From NCBI GenBank assembly GCA_036939355.1, contig JALLAP010000505.1:1-14988 (forward strand): a DNA stretch of 14,988 bases, written 5' to 3'. The notes below the pieces were generated by a model, which did no database searches, was not told the DNA's origin, and worked only from the letters and a program-made list of their open reading frames with translations. Below are positions 1 to 7,456 of the stretch, piece by piece; positions within the stretch are counted from its first letter, which is position 1; each line of letters starts with the position of its first letter. Both the position numbers and the translations under genes were made by a program. Origin of the DNA: Thalassiosira profunda. Lineage: Eukaryota; Bacillariophyta; Thalassiosirophyceae; Thalassiosirales; Thalassiosiraceae.

Positions 1-2722
1 GGCATCGACGAAGGCGGCGTTGGGTGGCTGTCGGCTCTTGGACGCGACCTGGGTCTGAAGCTCGAAGATGCCCGAACCTCGCGCTCGAGGCACTTCCATC
101 TCCGAGCCATCGCCGCGCAGGCTTACGATTTCATTCTCGACTTCAGTCCAACCATTGTCGAGGACGTGTCTCGACGAAATGGCCGGGAGAGCCAGAGACG
201 TGGCAACTCTCGGGGAGGCCTCAACGTGGACACACAAGTCGACCAAGGGACGCAAGGGTTGGGTGCCGTGTGCCATCAGTCGTCCGTCGCGAACGACCGA
301 TTGTACGCTGCCAATGTAGAGTATTTGTCCTCCATGATCCAAGCTGGGCTCGTCGCTGGATGGCTGTCGAGCGATTCTGCTTCGGACGGCGATGGCACGG
401 ACGAGTCCAAGGAGACCAGGACGGCGGTAAAGTTGGTGCAGAAGCTCTTCAATGTGATCGAGACGCGTGCTCGCCTTCGCCGGTCCACCCACCAGAACAC
501 CTCGAGCAGCGACCATGGCGACAGCGAAGCAGTTTGTGCTGCGTCCCTTTCGCTCGTCATCCTTGCACTGCCCAAGTACGCCAACGACACAGCGCCCTCG
601 TCGCTCTCGACGTCGTTCCGTCAGATGGGCACCAGCTCTGCCACGGTCGAGGATGTGCTTCAATCGCCGCTCGTCCGAAATCTGGTAGAGATGGCTTTGT
701 CTTGGCAGGATGCATCCGGCGTCCAAGGGAGAGACGCGGCAATGAACTCTCGAGCCACGAGCAATGCAATTTACGTCCTCTCCCATATTTGCATGGCCGG
801 NGAGAGACGCGGCAATGAACTCTCGAGCCACGAGCAATGCAATTTACGTCCTCTCCCATATTTGCATGGCCGGAGGTTCCTCCTTGATCGCCTCCCAGTT
901 TCAGGCGAGCGTCGATCACTTTCTTCGCGACGTCATCGAAGCCATCTGCCAGCGTGGAAAAGCAGGAGCCGGTGGTGACAGCTGCGAGGACGCGAGCTTG
1001 GAGCCGCCGCTCATGCTGCTCCTGCAGCTTCACACGGGGTCTCCGGTGCTCGTTCGCCGATTCTTGAGAGGCGTCATCGAACAATCTTCCAACAAGGACG
1101 ACGACTCTGCGTCTTGCTTTGCGAATGGCCTCCTGAAGCTATCTGCCAGCGTAAGTTTGCTTTCAATCAGAGGCGTTGTGACGCTGTTCCCAGACTGATC
1201 TCTGAACAACTTTCTCTTTCATTGACAGCAATCATTCTCGACCTCTGCATGCGCATCGTCGCTATTGCGAGCCTTGATTGACGGCAACCCAGCGGACCGA
1301 GCTCAAGACCGTCTCTCTGATCACATTCTGCGCTCATTGGATACCGAGCACGTTGGCGCGAGCATCGACAGTGCACTTCGCGCTTTGGTCGAGGCCGCCT
1401 ATTCCACCGTCCATTGCAACGCACCGGCCTTTTCCAGCCGTTGGCACCCCCGCCTGTGTTGCTTGGGCGATCTGTTGGGCGGTTGTATCCATTCCTTCAC
1501 AGCCGCAGAGATATTTGCATCCTCTCTGTCGGACGAGGCGCTGAGCTTGTTTGCAAATGTGATTGGTCGCCAAGACAAGGACACTCTTGCCGGCGCTGCG
1601 ATCTCGAGCATCCTCGGCCTCTTTGCTTCGTTTGTGAGCTTCGACTGTCAGAACGAGCAACCGATTCTTGCTCAGCAGAGAAACGTCAAGGGAAAGCTGA
1701 TGCGTTCCTCCAGCTTCCTCCCGGCGCTCGAATTCGCCATGGCTCAGGGTTCCTCGGCTGATTTGACCCACCGATCCCTCAGGCTGCAGAACGCTCTGGC
1801 ATCTTTGATTGACGAGCGTTCGTTCGCCCTAACGTTTACCAAGGCGAGCGACTCGGTTGCGAGAAAAGAGGGCGTTCTTCTCGGCAAGCTTGCAAAGTCA
1901 GAAGCAGAGTTGACCGACATTACTTCAAGGTATCGCAAGATGGAGTCAGACCACGACGCACTGACCAGCGCGCTCCACGATCAACGCCTGGAGTACGAGA
2001 GACAGCTCGAGTGGACTCGATCGGAGGCTCGCATGTCAGCCCGCGGGGTGTCCGAGATTCACGTCCAAGAGCGGAGGCAGGCGGAAGAACAGTACATCGA
2101 AGAGAAAGAGCGGAGGGAGACTGCCGAGCAAGAAAACGATCAGCTCAAGCACGAGAGCACCAGCGACAAAGCCAGGATCGAAGAGCTCGAGGCTCTCTTG
2201 GCACAGGAGCGCAAGTCGAGACAGCACTTCGAGTCCGCATTGGAAGATTGCCAGAACGAGCTTGCCACAACATCGGAGGAGCTGGAGAAAACATCCAATG
2301 CGTACGACGTCCTTGAGGAGAAGCTCGCCGTCGCCGAGGAAACCGTGTCGGATTTAACGGAAAGATACGAAGACGCCCACGAATGCTTGGAGGAGGATTG
2401 CGCAAAACTAGTCCGGTTGGCCGCCATCTATCAAAGGAAGGAGGCCGAGATGGAGAAGCACAAAGCTGAGCTGCGCCTTGCGGTCGCCAATTCCAACAAC
2501 GAGGCTAAATTGAACATCGAGAAATACGAGCGGGCAAAGGAGGAAAACAAATCACTGAAGGTAGAATGGAAGGAGGCGATGAGCGAGCTCAAGGAATTGA
2601 AGGCCAACAAGGCCGACGTGCAACGGATGAGGAAGAACGCGCCCGTGGCCTACCTGAACCAGGTTGTAAGAGGGGAGAAGAAAAGCAGGAAGAACCGAGG
2701 TGGAAAAGAGAACTCTCACTAA
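1..2722 (+). CDS. Large helical / coiled-coil protein, 5' partial
   Basis: The frame is open from base 1, so the gene starts upstream of the window. Exons are 1-1150 and 1229-2722 (TAA); the 78-bp intron 1151-1228 starts GTAAGT, ends GACAG and is phase 0. Exon 1 holds an artefactual 72-bp duplication plus N (729-801 removable); after collapse the visible part is 856 residues. The first ~560 residues are mixed polar and leucine-rich, look helical, and may be ARM/HEAT-like, but I see no diagnostic motif. From about residue 572 to 830 there is a long charged coiled coil (many E/K/R/Q, heptad leucines such as IEELEALLAQE). The tail is very basic and ends in GGKENSH, which contains a KEN triplet. 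I do not recognise the family. A helical-repeat plus coiled-coil layout occurs in tethering and scaffold proteins (p115/Uso1, CIP2A), but that is only a resemblance of architecture. Confidence 0.8.
729..873. repeat. Exact 72-bp direct duplication around a single N (assembly join)
   Basis: Bases 729-800 and 802-873 are identical, with one N at 801. The duplication falls inside a coding exon and shifts the frame by one. Removing one copy plus the N (73 positions) joins the upstream frame (…SHICMAG) to the downstream frame (GSSLIASQFQ…) with no loss of residues. This is the expected mark of two contigs with overlapping ends being abutted rather than merged. Confidence 0.93.
1151..1228 (+). other. 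Spliceosomal intron, coiled-coil gene
   Basis: Phase-0 intron of 78 bp, GTAAGT…TTCATTGACAG, with a pyrimidine-rich 3' part (TTTCTCTTTC). In-frame stops within it (for example TGA at 1196-1198) require removal. Splicing joins LSAS to QSFSTSACASS. Confidence 0.85.
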
Positions 2723-3037
2723 ATAGGCGATATGAATCTAACTAATACAATGATGATTCTCTCCTCCTCCTTTCCTTGTCGTCTCGCTTCAAATCGAGTC
2801 CTGTGCTAACGACCCTCTGAAAGGTCGGAGTGGAATCTAACGTAGGAATTGCCTCGAGGCGTTTCTCGCCGTTGCAAGTAGAAAAGCACGACTACGACTG
2901 GTCGCTCGGGGTGCAGGGCGGCTCGCCGACTCTTAGCAGAGCTCATAATCTTCACCCTTGCCGAGCGCAACACCATTGCACCCCTTCATCGCTGCCATCA
3001 CCGCCCGCTCCCCGCCGCGCTCCTCGCCGCGCCCAAG
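2723..3037. other. Intergenic region: 3' UTR of the coiled-coil gene and promoter of the HA-domain gene
   Basis: These 315 bp have no convincing ORF. The first ~40 bases (2724-2762) share motifs with the 3' flank of the HA-domain gene. The last ~60 bases before the ATG at 3038 are C-rich (repeated CCGC/CGCC), which suits a promoter-proximal leader. No TATA box is evident. Confidence 0.5.
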
Positions 3038-6000
3038 ATGTCGATGCTCAGCGCGTTGCTCGCAAAGCAGGCGGCCGGTATCCGCCAGAGCGTGCGACAT
3101 GACATCCGGGAAAGTCGCCCGCTTGCGTCCGATGCGGAAGTGAACGCCCTCGCTGACCAACGACTCCGCGAAATCGAGCAGGAGAGAGCGGCGGCGCGTA
3201 CCTCCAACAACATCATAACCCCGTCGTCCTCCAGCGAGCAGTCTGCGCCCTCGAGCAAGCGGTCTGCGCCCTCCATCTCACGGAAGCGATCGTTGGAGCA
3301 CGAGCCGTCGCCATCGTGCGCAGGACTGACTTCTACGAAGATCTGCGGCGTCGAGCCGTCGATTGGAGACACCGACGCCGACTCCTCCTTGGGCAACTTT
3401 ATATGGTGTCACTGCCCCGAGGGGCTCGACGTCGGCGGCTGCTTCTGCCAGAGCCAGCCGGGCTTCCTCGCCAACAATCCGACGTGGACCGGCGAAACCA
3501 TCATGGGACGAATGGATCAGCCAATTCCACGGAAGCGCCGACAGGCCGACGCGATACCCGTGCAGAAGCCCATTGAAGAATCGGACAAGGAGAATGGCCA
3601 GCGTATCGAACTGTCCAGCGGAGCCACTCCCAGTGTCAGTCGTGGGGACGGGACTAGTACGAGGCAGAAGATCTCTCCGAGCGGGATGAGCGGGCGCTGG
3701 CAGCCTCCTGCTTGCGCGGCAAAGAAGACGGCCGCCTCCTCGTCCAGAACAGGTGAGTAAAGGGTCGACTGCCCAGCACCAGAGAAGTGCACAACTCATG
3801 TGCTCTTTGTCTTTTGCTGCATCCGTACAGGCGCACGGTGCCCGCCAAACGCCAACGCGCCGGCTGACAAACACTACGCCGAGGCTCGCGCCCGACGCCT
3901 TTCCGTGTCCTACCCCGACGACCCGCTCGTCGCTGCCTTCCACACGGACTACCTCGGCTCGCTCGAGGTCCAAGAGGCAGCTGCCAGCGTCAGGTCCATG
4001 GCCGACGAGTTGCTCAACGACATCACGCGGGCCCAGACGCGCATCATGACCGCGCTGGAGTTGTGGAGAGCCGGCAGCATCACCAAGGAAAGGCTCGCGG
4101 AGGAGAGGGATGCGTTCCGAGCGGCCATCGCCAAGGCATACTCAGATATCGGCTTCGCTGTCAACATGGGCCAAGGGCACAAGTCGGGCCAAGAGACGCG
4201 TGGCATCGGGGTCCTCAACTACGCCACCCTGAAGGAGATTCTCCACCAACCCGACTTCGACAAGTCGGTGCACAATCTCATGACCCTGCTCAGCGCGTGC
4301 GTCAGGTGTATGCAGCAGTCCATTCCACGATTTGTGGATCGAGAGGCCACGGGCATGAAGTCCGACGTCGTGTGCCGCTCGGTGGCGTACTTCGATGCTT
4401 GCACCCACCCCTTCGACGTGACTGACTCAAACCCGACGCGCGGGTACTACGCCAAGATCGATGCATTTTGCGACAAGGCCCTCATCACCCAAGGTCAGTA
4501 CTTCTTGACCGGCTTCCTCAACATTGTCGTCCAAGTCGAGCTTTCCTACGCCGAGCACGGCAAGCAGGTGCCCGTCCTCGTCGCCTCCCTGCCCGCCTAC
4601 AAGCACCTCTTCGACTGCATTCCGGCGGGCACGGCCACCGCTCTCCTCCTTCTCTGCGGAAACGTCCCGCACCCGCTGCGGTTCTTGATGGAGGTCACCA
4701 AGGCTCTGACTCCGGAGGAGAAAGATCTGCTCAACCGCATCCTCAGTACCTTCTTCCGCCTCATTCCGGAGGTCCGTCTCACAGGCGACGACACGACCGA
4801 CATCCTGTACAAGTGGGGCGGCGAGATGACGCGCGAGGAGTCGGAGGAGCTGGCAAGCCTGAAACGTGCGGGCGGGCAGACGATTGCCGATGCGTGCCAA
4901 CGGTGGCAAGAGCATCTTCAAGGCTGCCTTGCTGGCGAGGAGCTGTCGGACAAGGAGATTGGAATCGCCACGGCAGTGCTCGATGCCCTCGCGAGGGGGC
5001 GAGCGACGCAAGCTGCCGGAGGGCACGAGGGTCTCGGGAGGGGGCGAGCGACGCAAGCTGCCGGAGGGCACGAGGGTCTCGGGAGGGGGCGAGCGACGCA
5101 AGCTGCCCGAGGGCACGAGGGTCTCAGGAGGGGGCGAACGACCAGTTTGGAGACGCGAGCTGCCGGAGGATTCCAGTCTCTCGCGAGGGGACGAGCGACG
5201 CAAGCTGCCAATGGCCGCTCCACAGCTGCCAATGGCCGCTCCACAGCTACTCATGATGCCAAATGGGAGGCCAAATACGTGAGTGTTGTAACTTGTCGTC
5301 CTTGTGGGTCCGCAGGGGGCTGGAGATTTAGCGTTACGGTTTTCGAATTTCGGAATTCGAGCGAGCTCGAAGAGCTCATTCTTTTTGTCTCTCTGCAACC
5401 AACGAGCGCCTTCGGCCTCGGCTGCAATCGAGACGGAGAATCATCGCCTCTGTTGGACGTCGGCAACGATTTTCTTTTTGTCGACCGCTCCCTTCGAGGC
5501 ACGTCCCTCTTCAGCCGCGGTCCTTCTTTCTTCCTCTGGCTTCTCGAGCCGGTCCGAACGAGTGCGCCGTCTCCTCAGCACACCAGAACTTCTCGCCTCC
5601 AACAGCCACGACACCTGACCGTCCGCACGACGTCAGAGGCTTGGCAGAATTCTGCTGCTTTGGGGCGGGAGGCCAGCCTCCACGCCCTTCGCCGTTTCGC
5701 TTCTCGCCAAGGAGTTCGAAGGGCCCGGCTGGGCGGAACATCAGCAGAGCAAACTGCTCATCAAACCACCGTGCGGCTCCGCCCACAACCACACCCGGCT
5801 TCGACAGCAGAGTAAACTGCTCATCAAATCTTCGTGCGGCTTCGCCCACAACCGGCAGAAAAGCAGAGTCAACTGCTCGCAATCAAAACCGCAGAGAGAA
5901 CGACTGCGCATCAAACTACCAGAAGGGAACTGGTCATCAATACCTTTCGTGCGGCTGCAATGCCCACACCACGGTGCAGGATCTGCGTCCCCTCTCATGA

Positions 6001-7315
6001 CCCCGGCTCTGAGAGGCACCACGCGCAGAGATAGTACGCTGCGCATCAAACTTCGCAGAGCACAACTGCGCATCAAAGCACACAGAGCTCACTGTTCGTG
6101 AAAGCAGCAGAGCCCACTGCTCATCAAAGCCTGCCCACCAGAGCACACTGGTCATCAAACAGCAGGACGGACTGCTCATCAAACCTTGGTGTCGTGCGGC
6201 TTCGCCCACACACTCGCGTGGCATCTCGTAAGTCTCCGCACGACACATGTCTCTCGACTCACATCCTTCTCTCTCGAGTACCGCCACCGCTACATGGCAC
6301 TTTCCAGGCGGCTACACAGCATTCGGTGTGGTGTCAAACTCTGGTTGTATGCGACGATGGTGGATCGGGCCCTGCTGTGAGTCGGTACAGAGGGACGCGC
6401 CGCATAGGTCAACAGATACCAAGCCCAGAAGCCCCACGGGGGACGGGTCGGACGACACTTGTCGTACCGGGGCGGAGCGCATCCGGCGGACAACCAGCGG
6501 GGCAGTTTGGCACCAGCACACGACCACCTCCTGCGGCATCACGGCCAGAGCACACACCACACGCACACACACAACAAGTCACACGAGTCGGGCAGCGCCG
6601 AAGACCTCCTTCCTTTCATTTTTGGCGGCTTCGCACAAGGATTTCTTTCGGCGCTAGCATTCCGACTCGCTACAGCTCGTCAGCTCCCTAGCACCGGTCG
6701 ACTGTTTTTGGCCCAAAGATCCTTGTGCACGCCTTCGATGATCCCATCTCAGGCCGAGGCTTCTTCCAGCTCGTGTGACTCTCCCGGGGCAGTCCTTTCC
6801 TAGCGAAAGTTCAGCTCCAAACTCGTGGACTAGATAAGGACTGTTTGTGTCGCTCTGCGTCACTACTTCTCTCTCCGTCATTTTTTACAACATACACTAC
6901 TGCTCGGCAGGCTCTTCTCCGGCAATTCACAACAAAGCACGGCCACACATGCGTGCCGAAGCCCTACGACGCATCCCTGCATTCTTGGGTGATTAACCAG
7001 CGGTCAAAGCGCAAGGGCACCACCAACGGTCGGCTCACAGATGACCAAATTCGTCGGCTGAATGAGATTGGCTTCGTTTGGGACGCATCTTCTTTCACTC
7101 TCAGCGATAGAACCATTCACATCGAAGCCGTGGTCCTTGAGAACTGCGACAACGACGAGGAAAAGATGAGACGGTTCGTCGATGGCTGCAGTGCTGGGAC
7201 GCTCATGAACGACTTCCCTGGGTTCAAGCAGTACAGCTACACCGAGGTCGAGGCTAGCCTACGCACCATCAAGAAGAGGCTCGCGAAGAGGGGGGCAAAC
7301 GAGAGCAACGAGTAG
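3038..7315 (+). CDS. Putative nuclear protein with C-terminal helicase-associated (HA) domain
   Basis: Exons are 3038-3752, 3831-5278 and 6911-7315 (TAG), giving 2565 coding nt, 855 residues. Start ATG 3038 lies in CAAGATGTCG. Residues 1-240 are mostly disordered and basic, with NLS-like RKR and PRKRRQ (R165-R168), a C124-x-C126…C135-x-C137 cluster that could bind metal, and a KEN triplet. Residues ~250-640 form an alpha-helical domain I do not recognise. Residues ~655-705 are the 15-residue tandem repeat (RGRATQAAGGHEGLG). W717 opens an HA domain: W-x3-Y-x2-L-x2-F-x3-HGH-x2-VP, later SWVINQRSKRK and IRRLNEIGFVW, all at family-typical spacing. HA domains are common in algal and marine bacterial proteins and probably bind DNA or RNA. 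No helicase motifs are present, so I do not call it a helicase. Exons 1-2 are firm; the join across the 1.6-kb intron is inferred from the perfect HA spacing it creates. Confidence 0.68.
3753..3830 (+). other. Spliceosomal intron 1, HA-domain gene
   Basis: Phase-1 intron of 78 bp, GTGAGT…CCGTACAG. Reading through gives a stop directly after the donor (GGT GAG TAA), so splicing is required. It joins …SSSRTG to ARCPPNANAPA. Confidence 0.82.
4993..5208 (+). repeat. 45-bp coding minisatellite (15-residue repeat)
   Basis: Three near-perfect 45-bp units at 4993-5037, 5038-5082 and 5083-5127, then a diverged unit with a 12-bp insertion (5128-5184) and a partial one (5185-5208). Each unit encodes about RGRATQAAGGHEGLG. 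The unit is a multiple of three, so frame is kept. The RGR core with flanking G/A is reminiscent of AT-hook-like basic patches but lacks the GRP core. Confidence 0.9.
5203..5244 (+). repeat. 21-bp tandem repeat, two copies
   Basis: Bases 5203-5223 and 5224-5244 are identical 21-mers encoding ANGRSTA twice. They overlap the end of the 45-bp minisatellite, just before the helicase-associated domain. Confidence 0.9.
5743..6183. repeat. Array of 11 short hairpins with co-varying stems plus CATCAAA tail
   Basis: Each unit is a 5-nt arm ending CAG, a 6-10 nt loop (usually AG…A), a 5-nt arm beginning CTG, then CATCAAA. Unit starts: 5743, 5806, 5862, 5890, 5918, 6024, 6054, 6081, 6106, 6137, 6161. 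Arms are AGCAG/CTGCT (units 1, 2, 3, 9, 11), CGCAG/CTGCG (4, 6, 7), ACCAG/CTGGT (5, 10) and CACAG/CTGTT (8, four of five pairs). The two variable positions change together on both arms, which keeps pairing. Spacing between neighbours is 24-106 bp and not a multiple of three, so the constraint is not protein coding. Confidence 0.88.
5771..6209. repeat. Second hairpin repeat, four copies (GTG-C-GGC-loop-GCC-CAC)
   Basis: Copies at 5771-5786, 5834-5849, 5949-5967 and 6194-6209. Each reads GTGCGGC, loop, GCCCAC: a GTG/CAC stem, a bulged C and a GGC/GCC stem. Loops are TCC, TTC, TGCAAT and TTC; the third has a longer loop but the same stem. Each follows a CATCAAA tail by 5-10 bases (after units 1, 2, 5 and 11), so the two hairpins form a composite module. 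Confidence 0.8.
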
Positions 7316-7456
7316 GCCCGGGTAAATGTTTAGATTTGATCTGTGTTGATAGTCGACACTCGAGCTGAAAAAGCAGAAAGAATAGAGCTGGGAAGGAGAA
7401 CTCGCAATACTAGGCAGTCATGAATCTATGGTAGTTAATACAACGATTCTCTATCG
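7316..7456. terminator. Convergent 3' flanks of the HA-domain and MATE genes
   Basis: Only 141 bp separate the TAG at 7313-7315 (+) from the TAA at 7457-7459 (-), so both 3' UTRs and poly(A) sites must sit here or overlap the neighbour's coding end. No clear AATAAA is seen on the + strand. Bases 7411-7452 resemble the 3' flank of the coiled-coil gene. Confidence 0.4.

Larger units (their letters stand above)
5279..6910 (+). other. Long (1632 bp) intron splitting the HA domain; non-coding, repeat-bearing
   Basis: Donor GTGAGT follows codon TAC (5276-5278); acceptor CTCGGCAG ends at 6910; phase 0. Splicing joins DAKWEAKY to ALLRQFTTKHGH and gives the exact W(0)-Y(4)-L(7)-F(10)-H(14) spacing of HA domains. 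All other introns in the window are 67-89 bp. Inside are the hairpin array (5743-6183), four copies of a second hairpin (5771-6209), a 12-bp palindrome GCAGAATTCTGC (5644-5655) and a CA-rich stretch (6551-6576). A GTAAGT at about 6228 could be a cryptic donor. I see no other coding potential. The frame stays open from 5279 to a TAA at 5813-5815, so intron retention would give a protein lacking the HA domain. It could also hide an intergenic region if the 3' exon belongs to a separate gene. Confidence 0.6.

Noticed and set aside
166..978. ORF start at 166 as the gene start of the first protein
   Set aside because: The frame is open from base 1, the proposed start is a non-ATG codon in mid-frame, and the encoded sequence upstream looks like continuous protein.
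4427..5398. 323-codon minus-strand ORF opposite the HA-domain gene
   Set aside because: It is antisense to a well-supported exon. Its repeats mirror the 45-bp minisatellite and the composition is that of a shadow frame.
5743..6183. CRISPR array
   Set aside because: Units are short, variable in sequence and irregularly spaced, with loops and stems changing. The context is an intron in a eukaryotic gene and there are no cas genes.
5743..6183. Hammerhead ribozymes, because the minus strand reads TTGATGAGCAG (UGAUGA core followed by a helix)
   Set aside because: The GAAA that must follow stem II is not present in a consistent position, the first core C is U, and no flanking stems I and III are seen.
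5511..6287. Overlapping minus-strand ORFs of 111-123 codons through the hairpin array, with repeated FDEQFALL-like or LMSSLLC-like words
   Set aside because: The repeated words are translations of the CATCAAA hairpin in different frames. Unit spacing is not a multiple of three and pairing, not codons, is conserved.
6098..6691. 197-codon plus-strand ORF in the long intron, with a GTAAGT inside at about 6228
   Set aside because: It begins in the hairpin array, has low-complexity S/T/R-rich translation and no recognisable domain. The donor-like site is noted but no partner exon is evident.
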